From Spirochaetota bacterium (lineage in GTDB: Bacteria; Spirochaetota; UBA4802; UBA5550): DNA of 36,385 nt. The notes beneath the pieces are model-generated. The model saw nothing but the letters and a program-made list of their open reading frames with translations. It had not been told where the DNA came from and made no database searches. Positions within the stretch are counted from its first letter, which is position 1. The number at the start of each line of letters is the position of its first letter. Below are positions 7,990 to 15,688 of the stretch, piece by piece. Position numbers and translations under genes: made by a program. The stretch spans positions 1-36,385 of the forward strand of contig JAFGJX010000073.1 in assembly GCA_016928865.1 (NCBI GenBank), in the 5' to 3' direction.

Positions 7990-9069
7990 CTATTTATGTT
8001 TTTTCCGGTATCGGGCCGGTGATATGCCGACGAATTTTGCGAACGCCTCGTAAAATGCCGACTTGCTGTTAAAGCCGACGGAAAAGCAGATGGACGCTAT
8101 CGCCCGGTCCGGCTGGGCCTGCATGAGGTCGATTGCCTCGGCGACGCGGTATTTGTTTACATAGTCGTTAAAACTGATATTCAGGTGCTTGTTCAGAAAC
8201 TCCGACAGCTGATGCGGTGATATGGAAAGCATATCGGAAAGCCGCTTGAGGCCGAGGTCCTCATCGCAGAAAACCTTGTCCCGGGTCATCAGGTCTTCCA
8301 GGCGCATCTTCAGGGCGTCCACATCCAGCCCCCTCATCAGCGAGCGCTCATACCTGTTTTTCCTCACCTCGCTGGTAAAGACATGGATGAATTCCGGATT
8401 GAGGTATCCGACCAGCAGAATGAAGGCGAACGGCACGATCATCAGCGTCATGAAAAAACGACCGAGAGTCACATTGTGGGTCACGACCGCGTATACCAGC
8501 AGAATCGTTATAAGCAGCACCATGACCACGAAGGTCAGCGCCACCTGGTTGACCTTGTTCTTCATCTTTCTCTTCATGAGTGAGATGAAATCTTCCTTGG
8601 TGAGAATGTGCAAGTTGTATCCGATGAAGATCAGCCCGGCGGAAGTGATATAATAAAAATTATAATCAATCAGGAATGTGCGCATCTCCTTTAAAATGCC
8701 GTCTGATGCGTCTTTCGAGATGAACATTATGGCATCGATGCACAGGGATATCAGGGGCGGGATAAAATGAACAATATGCTTCACCTGAATTGTGAAGTCC
8801 TCGAAGAAGAGCTTCTTGTAGAAAAAAAAGATGGAAGGCCCCAGCATGAACAGAACCATCTGCCCGCGGAATTGCGAAAGGTTATGGCTGGGCACGTCAT
8901 AGACGCCGAAATAATACTGGTGGAACCCGATTATCGAAATGCAGGAAAAGAAAATGCCGAGCCACAAATGCCTGCCATGCCGGAATATCTGTAGAAACTG
9001 AGCAAATGCCATGATAAATGCGAGACTTCCGCCGAAAAAGAGCAGATGGTTGAGTATGCTTTCCAACAT
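7990..9069 (-). CDS. Membrane-anchored AraC-family transcriptional regulator
   Basis: 359 residues. The first 225 hold about seven hydrophobic helices (approximately 8-28, 34-53, 70-88, 98-116, 135-155, 171-192 and 200-222). The last 100 form an AraC/XylS helix-turn-helix domain (LGLKRLSDMLSISPHQLSEFLN and ASICFSVGFNSKSAFYEAF, ending ISPARYRKK). A regulator with a multi-helix membrane sensor and cytoplasmic AraC domain would act from the membrane in response to a lipophilic or periplasmic signal. It lies directly upstream of the reductase operon on the same strand and is a candidate for its control. The start ATG has only a distant AAGGA. Confidence 0.88.
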   Translation of the reverse strand: MLESILNHLLFFGGSLAFIMAFAQFLQIFRHGRHLWLGIFFSCISIIGFHQYYFGVYDVPSHNLSQFRGQMVLFMLGPSIFFFYKKLFFEDFTIQVKHIVHFIPPLISLCIDAIMFISKDASDGILKEMRTFLIDYNFYYITSAGLIFIGYNLHILTKEDFISLMKRKMKNKVNQVALTFVVMVLLITILLVYAVVTHNVTLGRFFMTLMIVPFAFILLVGYLNPEFIHVFTSEVRKNRYERSLMRGLDVDALKMRLEDLMTRDKVFCDEDLGLKRLSDMLSISPHQLSEFLNKHLNISFNDYVNKYRVAEAIDLMQAQPDRAIASICFSVGFNSKSAFYEAFAKFVGISPARYRKKHK

Positions 9070-9104
9070 CGGGCCAGTGTATCCTTGCCGTGCGAATAAG
9101 GGGA

Positions 9105-9133
9105 ACTATATCATGGCCGGGTATGCCGCGCAA
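9105..9133 (-). promoter_or_regulatory. Candidate sigma-70-type promoter for the AraC-family gene
   Basis: On the minus strand TTGCGC (9133-9128) and TATAGT (9110-9105) are separated by 17 bases. The -10 lies about 36 bases before the ATG at 9069. The -10 is a five-of-six match; the -35 is weak. Confidence 0.35.
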
Positions 9134-9274
9134 CGATATTTTCATTGTAATTCTTATTTAATTATTGCCGGTGTATCCCCGTATTCCGTTCGGCAGTGTC
9201 TATGCGTCTGTCCATGACGGCGCGCGGGTGAAAAGATGGCCCACCATATGGGATGCCGACCGCCGGCCCCTGCT

Positions 9275-9297
9275 ATTTTTTTAATTGCTAAAAAAAT
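9275..9297. promoter_or_regulatory. AT-rich perfect inverted repeat upstream of the Mla operon
   Basis: ATTTTTTTA and TAAAAAAAT form a perfect 9-base inverted repeat around a 5-base spacer, 51 bases before the permease start. It may be an operator or a bent promoter element. It also overlaps a TTG that would give the permease a spurious upstream start. Confidence 0.3.
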
Positions 9298-9347
9298 CGT
9301 TCCCATCCATAGTATCTCCACTACTATCGGATGATTCACCGGGGCGC

Positions 9348-10178
9348 ATGATGGAACCTGAAAGCATTTCTGCGGGCAGCGGCGGGCGGCTGACGGCCGC
9401 GGCAGGGGCGGTGGTTCTCCGCTACCTGCGGGGCGCGGGCGACTTCTGTGCGTACGTCGTCAGCATATTCCAGTCGTTCCGGTCGCTCAGGTTCATCAGG
9501 ATGCGCTCGGTGAACGCGATCATCCTGAACCAGATCGTCTATACCGGCGTGCACGCCCTCCCGATCACCTTCGTTATCGCAGGCCTGCTGGGGGGCGTGG
9601 TCATCATACAGGGCATGACGAACCTGCCGAAGTTCGGCATCGAGGGATACTTCGATAACCTCCTGGTCATCATCATCGCGCGCGAGCTGGGCCCCCTGGT
9701 GACGGCCCTTATCGTGATCGGCCGGTCCGGCTCCGCCATGTCGACCGAGATAGCGACCCAGAAATGGAGCAGGGAGATCCTCTCGCTCGAGATAGCCGGC
9801 ATCGACCCGCGCCTCTTTATCGTGATACCCCGCGTCGCGGCGTCGATTGTCTCCATATTCTGCCTGATTATATTTTTCGACATCGCCGCGTTCATGGGCG
9901 GCTATGTTATCTCGCTGACGCAGATATACGTGCCGGTGGGGGTCTTTTTCCAGAACCTGGTCTTCTCCTTTTCCCTGACAGACCTGCTCTCCACGGTCAT
10001 CAAGAGCCTGCTCTTCGGCCTCCTGGTCCCCCTGATCAGCTGCTACTACGGGATGATGCCCCGGTCGAAGTTCGAGATCCCCATTTATGTGTCTCGCGCG
10101 GTGAGCCGCACGCTCTTCATTATCGTGGTGCTGAACGCGGCCGTGTCCGCGCTCTTCTATTTTTCGTGGATGGAGTAG
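9348..10178 (+). CDS. mlaE: MlaE-family ABC transporter permease
   Basis: An inner-membrane permease of about 276 residues of the MlaE/YrbE/Tgd1 family, which moves phospholipid or other lipid between the membranes of diderm bacteria. Characteristic segments are VIAGLLGGVVIIQGM, the EIATQKWSREILSLEIAGIDP cytoplasmic loop that contacts the ATPase, and five or six hydrophobic helices. I placed the start at the ATG pair 9348/9351 behind a GGGG site; an in-frame TTG at 9285 has no ribosome site. The ATPase gene follows after four bases. No MlaB, MlaC or MlaA homologue is in the window, so this is a minimal three-gene set. Confidence 0.9.
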   Translation: MMEPESISAGSGGRLTAAAGAVVLRYLRGAGDFCAYVVSIFQSFRSLRFIRMRSVNAIILNQIVYTGVHALPITFVIAGLLGGVVIIQGMTNLPKFGIEGYFDNLLVIIIARELGPLVTALIVIGRSGSAMSTEIATQKWSREILSLEIAGIDPRLFIVIPRVAASIVSIFCLIIFFDIAAFMGGYVISLTQIYVPVGVFFQNLVFSFSLTDLLSTVIKSLLFGLLVPLISCYYGMMPRSKFEIPIYVSRAVSRTLFIIVVLNAAVSALFYFSWME

Positions 10179-10182
10179 CCGC

Positions 10183-10932
10183 ATGCTTCCGCTGATCGAA
10201 TTTATCGACGTAACCTGCGCCGCTGACGAGCCGCTGAACGGCGTCTCGTTCAGGGTGGCGCGTGGTGAAAACGCGCTCTTCTTCGGCATCGAGGGGTCCG
10301 GCCTGAAGAGCATCGCGCCGCTCATGATCGGCCTGGAAGAGTCGTACGAGGGGGAGGTCCGGTACCGGGGGGCGCCGACGCGCGGGCTCGACTACCTGGC
10401 GAAGCTCAGGCACAAGAACGGGATCGGCTACCTCCACGGCGATTACGGGCTCATATCGAACATGAGCGTGGAGGAGAACATCGCGCTCCGCCTCGAGTAT
10501 TTCTCCGACTACTCGCCCGAGGAGATACGGGAGATCACCGGCAGGATGATGCGCGAGCTGCACATCTACGACCGGCGGGCCGCGCGGCCCGTGGAGCTCA
10601 CCGGATCGCAGATACTCAGGACCGCGTACGGCCGCGCGGCCGTGAACGATCCGGACCTTCTGATCATCGAGCACGCCCTGGTGGGGCATTCCGCGCTCGA
10701 CCTGCGCTCCTTCATGGACATGCTGCGCGCCAGGACCGCGCACCCGGACAGGTCGGTCGTGTTTATAACCTATGACCCGCAAAAATTTGTTGATTTTGCC
10801 GATGCCTTCCATATGCTGTATAAAGGAAGGATCGTGTTCTCCGGCTCCCGGAGTGAGTTTCTCGAATCGGACAATCCGTACCTGGTCCAGTTCAGGAACG
10901 TTTCACCCGAGGGGCCCATGGATATTCCCTAG
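10183..10932 (+). CDS. MlaF-position ABC ATPase-like protein with degenerate catalytic motifs
   Basis: 249 residues with the overall order of an ABC ATPase, but all key motifs are altered. The Walker A is GIEGSGLKS at 35-43, so the catalytic lysine position holds Leu41. The Q-loop residue is Gly86 within IGYLHGDYGL. The signature is LTGSQ at 139-143 instead of LSGGQ. In the Walker B, LLIIEH at 159-164, Glu replaces Asp and His164 replaces the catalytic Glu. The H-loop has Tyr197 in FITYD. The frame is intact and sits between the permease and MCE genes, so the gene is maintained. It may bind nucleotide weakly, work as a structural subunit, or need another ATPase encoded elsewhere. Confidence 0.82.
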   Translation: MLPLIEFIDVTCAADEPLNGVSFRVARGENALFFGIEGSGLKSIAPLMIGLEESYEGEVRYRGAPTRGLDYLAKLRHKNGIGYLHGDYGLISNMSVEENIALRLEYFSDYSPEEIREITGRMMRELHIYDRRAARPVELTGSQILRTAYGRAAVNDPDLLIIEHALVGHSALDLRSFMDMLRARTAHPDRSVVFITYDPQKFVDFADAFHMLYKGRIVFSGSRSEFLESDNPYLVQFRNVSPEGPMDIP

Positions 10933-10947
10933 CAAGGCGGCATGACC

Positions 10948-11670
10948 ATGCGCATCGACCCGCGTTCACATATCGCAGCCATCAGGCAGCGCCTGGGCAG
11001 GACCGAGTACCGGGTGGGGCTCTTTATCGTCATCCCCGCCTTTTTTATCCTGCTCTTCATCCTCCTCAGGCTGGGCTATTCCCTGACCGCGTCCACCATG
11101 GACGTGTACGTGCGGGTCAACAGCATCACCTCCCTGAAAGAGGGAACGCCCGTGCAGATAAAGGGATACCGGCTCGGCCGCGTCGTGGAGATCAGGCCGC
11201 TCTTCAAGCCGGCGCTCCATTTCCTGGCGACCCTGCGCATCAGCAGGGAGATAGAGCTGTACGAGGACTGCGCCGCGGTGATCACCAACCAGAATGTCAT
11301 CGGCGACCCGGTGGTCGAGCTGCGCAACCCGGAGCGCAAGGGCGCGTTTCTCAGGGAGGGCGACGTGCTCGAGGGGATCGAATCGGGGAGTCTGGAGGAG
11401 ATGATGGCGAAGGTGAACACCCTGCTCACCGAGGTGACCGCCATCGTGACGGTGTACCGCGAGGTGTCGCAGGAGAGCCGGGGCGACATCCGCAAGCTGA
11501 TCGTCAGCCTCTCGGACAGCATCGCGAACATCAACACAATCATCCAGAACACCCAGATGGACATCATCAACATCATCGGGAGCATGCGCAAGACGTCGCA
11601 GACCCTGGACGACGTGGCCACCGAGATCAAGAAAAACCCGATGAAGTTCCTCTTCCAGGGGAAAAAATAG
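10948..11670 (+). CDS. mlaD: MCE/MlaD-domain lipid-transport protein
   Basis: 240 residues. One N-terminal transmembrane anchor (about 18-42, rich in I, F and L) is followed by an MCE domain (VYVRVNSITSLKEGTPVQIKG, GRVVEI, NQNVIGDPVVELRNP). A C-terminal helical region of about 90 residues could form a coiled-coil needle or ring. MlaD-type proteins hexamerise in the periplasm and bind the lipid substrate. The AAGGCGG site fits the ATG at 10948 (seven bases away) better than the ATG at 10942. It is the last gene of the Mla operon and runs convergent to the GT2 gene, with 23 bases between their stops. Confidence 0.9.
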   Translation: MRIDPRSHIAAIRQRLGRTEYRVGLFIVIPAFFILLFILLRLGYSLTASTMDVYVRVNSITSLKEGTPVQIKGYRLGRVVEIRPLFKPALHFLATLRISREIELYEDCAAVITNQNVIGDPVVELRNPERKGAFLREGDVLEGIESGSLEEMMAKVNTLLTEVTAIVTVYREVSQESRGDIRKLIVSLSDSIANINTIIQNTQMDIINIIGSMRKTSQTLDDVATEIKKNPMKFLFQGKK

Positions 11671-11681
11671 GATAACGGGGC

Positions 11682-11695
11682 AGGGCGGCGGCCCT
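11682..11695. terminator. Weak hairpin between convergent genes
   Basis: AGGGC and GCCCT pair around a four-base loop in the short gap between the MCE gene and the convergent GT2 gene. ATTTG follows, which is a poor U-tract. It is placed where a shared terminator would be expected. Confidence 0.25.
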
Positions 11696-12686
11696 ATTTG
11701 TAATCGATGTTCACCGTGTCGAGGACGCTGTACGGCTGCTTGTCCTGCGACTCGTGGTAGATGCGTATGAGGATTTCCGCCAGTATTCCGATCTGAATGA
11801 AGAGCACGCCCAGTATGACCAGGAGCACCGTGAGGATCAGGAGCGGGTTCCGGGACATGGACTGGTAGAGAAATATCTTCATGAGGACGGTCGCGACAAA
11901 GCTTGCCAGACCCAGAATCAGCAGGAAGAAGCCCGTTCCGCCGAAGACGTAGATCGGCTTGGTCGAGTACTTGCCGAGAAAGGTGACCGTGATCAGGTCG
12001 AGGAGCACCTTGAAGGTGCGGATGATGCCGTATTTCGATTTGCCGAATTTGCGCGCGTGGTGCCCGACCGGAACCTCGGTGATCTTCGCGCCGAGCCATG
12101 ACGCGTGCACCGGGATGAAGCGGTGCATCTCGCCGTAGAGGTTCACCTGGCGAAGCAGGTCGCCGCGGTAGGCCTTGAGCGAGCAGCCCAGGTCGTGGAG
12201 CTTCACGCCGGTGACCTTCGCTATGAGCCGGTTCGCGATTTGGGACGGGAGCTTCCGCGAAAGGAATTTGTCCTGCCTCTTGACCCGCCACCCGCTCACC
12301 ACGTCGTAGCCTTCCTCTATCTTTTCGAACAGCGCGCCTATGTCGCCCGGGTCGTTCTGGAGGTCGGAGTCCATGAATACGATGATCTCGCCCGAGGCGA
12401 AATCGATGCCGGCCGACATCGCGGCGGTCTGCCCGAAGTTGCGGCGGAACACCACGAGCTTGACGGCGCGGTCTGACCCGGCGATCTCCCGGAGAATTTC
12501 CGCGGAGCGGTCAGCGCTGCCGTCGTCGATGAAGACGATCTCGTAGGTGACTTTAAGCGGCTTCACGGCCTTGATGATCTGGTCGTACTGGAGCCGTATG
12601 TTCTCTTCTTCGTTATAAACCGGCAGCACTACCGACAGGTAGGGCCGCCGCTGCTTTTTCTTTCTGTGTGATGTGGCTGAAGGCAT
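11694..12686 (-). CDS. GT2 glycosyltransferase with C-terminal membrane helices (DPM1/GtrB/ArnC-like)
   Basis: 330 residues. A GT-A domain starts with LSVVLPVYNEEENI (17-30), the nucleotide-binding IDDGSADRS (53-61), RNFGQTAAMSAGID (82-94) and the metal-binding DSD at 106-108 (FMDSDLQNDP). Two hydrophobic hairpin helices near 240-265 and 280-310 anchor it in the inner membrane. Such enzymes move a sugar from a nucleotide donor to polyprenyl phosphate for later use in envelope glycan modification. A GGAG site lies eight bases before the ATG. It diverges from the orphan dehydratase-type gene over a 92-base shared promoter gap. Confidence 0.9.
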   Translation of the reverse strand: MPSATSHRKKKQRRPYLSVVLPVYNEEENIRLQYDQIIKAVKPLKVTYEIVFIDDGSADRSAEILREIAGSDRAVKLVVFRRNFGQTAAMSAGIDFASGEIIVFMDSDLQNDPGDIGALFEKIEEGYDVVSGWRVKRQDKFLSRKLPSQIANRLIAKVTGVKLHDLGCSLKAYRGDLLRQVNLYGEMHRFIPVHASWLGAKITEVPVGHHARKFGKSKYGIIRTFKVLLDLITVTFLGKYSTKPIYVFGGTGFFLLILGLASFVATVLMKIFLYQSMSRNPLLILTVLLVILGVLFIQIGILAEILIRIYHESQDKQPYSVLDTVNIDYK

Positions 12687-12778
12687 CTGGTTTCTCCGGG
12701 ATGGTAACTCTATTTTATTATTGCAAAAAACAAGGTAAATCGGATATCTGCATAATTACAAACATTTTTTTTAAATAT

Positions 12779-13828
12779 ATGAAAGAATCCAGACTTTCAC
12801 ATCTTGTCGATCCCCTCAGGGAGATGGTCTGCCAGTTTGACATGATCATTCCCGGGTTCCGGGAGCGGAGCGGCGCGCGCGTGGCCGGCACTGTGTGCGA
12901 CATCCTGCCCGCCGAGATACCCGCGTCCCTGGGACTGGTGCCCGTGCGCGTACCGCTCGCGGGCGGCTGCTGCGCCGCGGCCGGGATTTCGGATGTGGGC
13001 GATATCGGCAGGGTATACGACTGCATCGTGGCGCCCCGCGGCTGCGCCGGAAGGGAGGGCCTGCGGGGCCTGGACGCGCCCCTGTTCGAGTTCGCGTCGC
13101 CGTCCGGCTGGGGCGAAATCGCCGCGCGCGAGATGGCCTCCGCCCTGAATGATCTCCTGCGCGATGCCGGGTGCGGCGGGACAGCGTCCCTGGACAGGAC
13201 GCGGCTGCGGGAGGTGACGGCCGAGTACAATTCCCTGCGCCGCCTGGTGCGCGGCATCGGTTCGGTCCGCAACGCAAGGCCGCGCCTCCTCTCGTGCAGG
13301 GACCTGGCTGCGGTGCACGAGGCCGCCGCCGTGTTTCCACCCGCGGTGGTGGCCGGCCCGCTCTCGCTTCTGCTTGACGCCATGAACGCGGCCGAGAGCG
13401 CCGGACCCCTGCCGTCCCTTCCGGTCCTCGTGTACGCGGGCTTCACCGGCGGCGCGGACGTCCTTGACGAGCTCGAGGAGGAGGGGTGCCGCATCGTCGA
13501 GGACGACGCCTGCGGCGGACGGCGCCAGTTCGACATGTCGTACAATCACGAGTCGGACGACCTGTTCGGGGAGATCCTCGACGCCTTCTCCTACCGGCCC
13601 CGGTGCCCGTCGGTGCGGACCGTGGAGGAGCGGGTCGAGCTTTTCTACGCGATGATGAAGGGGCAGGGGATCGAGCTGGTGGTGTTCATCGAGGACCTCT
13701 GCTGCCCGGCGCGGCTCCGCGACATCGGCCCGCTCAGGAAACGGCTCATGCGCTCCGGTGTGGACCCGCTCGTGGTTACCACGAAGAACGCGGTCGGGAA
13801 AATACGGGAGTATTGTGCGAGGATGTAA
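12779..13828 (+). CDS. Orphan 2-hydroxyacyl-CoA dehydratase-type subunit (HgdB/BcrC family)
   Basis: 349 residues with the family pattern TVCDILPAEIPASLGLVPVRV, then a YDCIVAPRGCAGR block, a PVLVYAGFTGGADVLDELEEEG strand, VEDDACGGRR and FIEDLCCPARLRD. These correspond to the cluster and substrate-pocket cysteine positions of HgdB/BcrC proteins. The region before the ATG at 12779 has no good ribosome site; the frame remains open upstream but would run into the divergent GT2 gene. No activase or partner subunit is adjacent. It could use the tandem activases encoded 9-10 kb away, or be a single-subunit double-cubane-type protein. The family is confident; the substrate is unknown. Confidence 0.75.
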   Translation: MKESRLSHLVDPLREMVCQFDMIIPGFRERSGARVAGTVCDILPAEIPASLGLVPVRVPLAGGCCAAAGISDVGDIGRVYDCIVAPRGCAGREGLRGLDAPLFEFASPSGWGEIAAREMASALNDLLRDAGCGGTASLDRTRLREVTAEYNSLRRLVRGIGSVRNARPRLLSCRDLAAVHEAAAVFPPAVVAGPLSLLLDAMNAAESAGPLPSLPVLVYAGFTGGADVLDELEEEGCRIVEDDACGGRRQFDMSYNHESDDLFGEILDAFSYRPRCPSVRTVEERVELFYAMMKGQGIELVVFIEDLCCPARLRDIGPLRKRLMRSGVDPLVVTTKNAVGKIREYCARM

Positions 13829-13886
13829 CGCCCGGTCTCACCCCCGACCTTTGGAAGCGGCTGCCACTCAAACCCCACAGATGGAA

Positions 13887-13963
13887 GGCCCCCCAAACCC
13901 CCCGGAGGGGGGCTTAAGCCTGCCGTGGGAGGGCCCCCCAAACCCCCCGGAGGGGGGCTTAAG
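13887..13963. repeat. Two tandem 32-base GC-rich hairpin repeats
   Basis: Identical 32-base units occupy 13887-13918 and 13932-13963, 13 bases apart. Each carries two C6 tracts and one G6 tract and ends CTTAAG; the second C6 pairs with G6 around a GGA loop. They behave like REP-type intergenic palindromes and could stall or terminate transcription between the flanking genes, which converge here. Confidence 0.85.
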
Positions 13964-14033
13964 AAGTGCGTGTCCGAAGATGTCACCAATGCGTTGACTC
14001 CGGAGATGGCTTTTTGAACTGTCATGATAGTAG

Positions 14034-14130
14034 AATGAAGCGTCGGGAAAAAGAACTGAGCGGCCGAGGACTGTCTGAGTTTTCAATGTCTTTGTCCGAG
14101 TTCCGCAGGCCGCGAGGTTTTTTCCCGACG
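14034..14130. repeat. Dispersed intergenic element, copy A, with 12-base terminal inverted repeats
   Basis: This segment shares long blocks with 17748-17840: AATGAAGC, TCGGGAAAAAGA, GTTTTCA, and GTTCCGCAGGCC. In this copy CGTCGGGAAAAA (14041-14052) and TTTTTCCCGACG (14119-14130) form a perfect 12-base inverted repeat around about 66 bases, so the element could fold into a long stem or be a MITE-like insertion. Confidence 0.7.
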
Positions 14131-14223
14131 AGTGATAAATCCTTAATGCATACCGGCTGTCCTACCTCGATTAACTCGGCACGGTGCCCGCAGGGGGTGC
14201 ATGGAACCCTTCGACAGGCTCGA

Positions 14224-14565
14224 TTAATTTCTGTTATATAATGCAACAACTAGCCTATGTTTAGCCGAAGTAAGCTCTTTCCGTGCTTTATCGTAGTTTT
14301 TCTCTGCCGTCTTATAGGCATTAATAGCTGACTCTAAAGGAGTTCCTGGCAACCACGATAAAATGGTTTGTACTTCATCCGTATTACCGCTAACTATTCC
14401 CTTTGAAATACCCTGTAATATATTAACTCTATGTTTGCAGTAAGTCCCGTTTTCTCCAGCTGGACAAGTGCAAAATGCCGTTAGTACGTTATCATCAAGG
14501 GTGAATGTCACAATATAGGGATCTTGAGCCGATCCCTGAACATGGAATTTAATTGTCGTTGACAT
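14224..14565 (-). CDS. Small SWIM zinc-finger protein
   Basis: 113 residues. A SWIM-type finger, C32-x-C34-x8-C43-x-H45 (FCTCPAGENGTYCKH), follows a beta-rich stretch IKFHVQGSAQDPYIVTF, and a helical C-terminus contains TILSWLPGTP and a lysine-rich helix. SWIM fingers bind DNA or protein partners. I chose the ATG at 14565; the frame extends two codons to a TTG. The gene overlaps the end of the ankyrin-SWIM gene by 17 bases and copies its module architecture (IKFxV, PYxVTF, CxC-x8-CxH, LSWL). Base composition is far more AT-rich than its neighbours, pointing to transfer. No family name is offered. Confidence 0.8.
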   Translation of the reverse strand: MSTTIKFHVQGSAQDPYIVTFTLDDNVLTAFCTCPAGENGTYCKHRVNILQGISKGIVSGNTDEVQTILSWLPGTPLESAINAYKTAEKNYDKARKELTSAKHRLVVALYNRN

Positions 14566-15427
14566 ATTCAAATAACTTTCCCTGATTTATTCCTTCAGGC
14601 TCGTTCTCCTTGTGTGTACTCTGTAGCCACGAGAGGACTGTATTCAAATTTTCAATTATCTTTTCTTTTGGATTCCTCGATTCATCTTGTATCTCTGTAT
14701 TTTTAATCTCTTCACCTTCGTCTAACTTACCGGCAATAATATTAGCTGTTCTACTGCTAATGATGTCTTTAATGTGTTTGCACTTTATATTTTTTTTACC
14801 AATATCACAGTCACACTTAATGTGAACTTTAAAATCTTTTTTATTGATGAAAGATCGACTAAAGGTGACTGTGTAAGGTTTTGGCCTCAAATCGGATACT
14901 TTGAATTTAATTATATGCCATCGAGATATATATAATCCAGATTCTGGATTAACAGGACGTTCAAAATAATGGAAGGAATTATTCTTTTTTTCAAAATGGT
15001 TTTTTAACATTTCAAAAATACTCGGTAAGCAATTATCATAAATCCAATCTAACAATAGATAGTTATACCGCTCTTTATGCCGGGTACTTCCCGGTGCACT
15101 CGCCACAGTATAATTAATTTTTATATTATCTTCATTGATTATCACATCATCATAAGAAGGGTTATCTGCATCTGCATCTATAAGAATCTTAATGGTCTCA
15201 ACATGTCCGTGTTTGGCTGCATATCTAAGAGCAAGGTTCCAGTATTTATTGATTTGTAGTGGAAATTTACTCGGCTCTTCTCTATTTGCTTCGATAAGGT
15301 ATTTTATTATATCATTATAACCATTTATTGACGCCCAAAATAAGAGCTCTTCGTTTCCTCCCTGAAAAGATTCCCTTTTCTTAATCTGCTTTATAATATC
15401 TTCTTTGGATATTCTAAAAAAATCCAT
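14549..15427 (-). CDS. Ankyrin-repeat plus SWIM zinc-finger protein
   Basis: 292 residues. The N-terminus has two ankyrin-like repeats, NEELLFWASINGYNDIIKYL (25-44) and NLALRYAAKHGHVETIKILI (64-83). A linker to about 165 follows, then IKFKVSDLRPKPYTVTF and a SWIM finger C205-x-C207-x8-C216-x-H218. The tail has NTVLSWLQSTH. The ATG at 15427 has AAGGTG six bases upstream; a TTG eight codons earlier lies before that site. It is strongly AT-rich against GC-rich neighbours and forms an overlapping pair with the small SWIM gene. The ankyrin part suggests protein binding and the SWIM part DNA or protein binding; the actual role is unknown. Confidence 0.8.
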   Translation of the reverse strand: MDFFRISKEDIIKQIKKRESFQGGNEELLFWASINGYNDIIKYLIEANREEPSKFPLQINKYWNLALRYAAKHGHVETIKILIDADADNPSYDDVIINEDNIKINYTVASAPGSTRHKERYNYLLLDWIYDNCLPSIFEMLKNHFEKKNNSFHYFERPVNPESGLYISRWHIIKFKVSDLRPKPYTVTFSRSFINKKDFKVHIKCDCDIGKKNIKCKHIKDIISSRTANIIAGKLDEGEEIKNTEIQDESRNPKEKIIENLNTVLSWLQSTHKENEPEGINQGKLFEYVNDN

Positions 15428-15530
15428 GATGGGCACCTTAAAACAAGACAATTATTTAATATCACATAACGGGGTGTGTGTCAACCAAAAAAGTAATTGA
15501 TAAAAAATTAAGCTCCTGCCCATCATTTTA

Positions 15531-15640
15531 CTGCCGGAGGGCGCCTCCTTTGAGAGGGGGCAGCGTCAAAATGCATTATTCCGCATTCCTCCTCCCCCGC
15601 GAGCGGGGGAGGTGGCCGCAGGCCGGAGGGGGCGGTTGCA
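15531..15640. repeat. Cluster of GC-rich palindromes (REP-like)
   Basis: A GGAGG-GCG-CCTCC hairpin is at 15536-15548. A perfect 10-base stem CCTCCCCCGC/GCGGGGGAGG with a two-base loop is at 15591-15612, followed by a GGCC-GCA-GGCC hairpin. It lies between the protease gene and the SWIM pair, which are read in the same direction, and may terminate the protease transcript. Confidence 0.7.
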
Positions 15641-15688
15641 TGAAATTTAAAACGACGCGCCGAAGGCCGAGGATGGGGCGGCTCCTGT

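Larger units (their letters stand above)
13829..14223. other. Non-coding stretch rich in repeats
   Basis: About 395 bases between the orphan dehydratase-type gene and the small SWIM gene, with no credible gene. It contains two tandem GC-rich hairpin repeats (13887-13963), one copy of a dispersed element (14034-14130), a GGCAC-G-GTGCC palindrome near 14178-14188, and CTCGATTAA as a direct repeat at 14166-14174 and 14219-14227. ORFs here are low-complexity translations of the repeats. Confidence 0.7.

Noticed and set aside
9336..10325. Long open frame on the minus strand (329 codons) across the permease gene
   Set aside because: Its translation is rich in D, R, H and E with no domain pattern, and it lies opposite a clear MlaE permease. 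GC-rich coding DNA often leaves such antisense frames.
13887..13963. CRISPR array
   Set aside because: Only two units with a 13-base spacer; too short and with no cas genes.
13645..14025. Frames with PPPGGLGG or PPNPPEGG repeats
   Set aside because: They are translations of the two GC-rich hairpin units and have no gene-like context.
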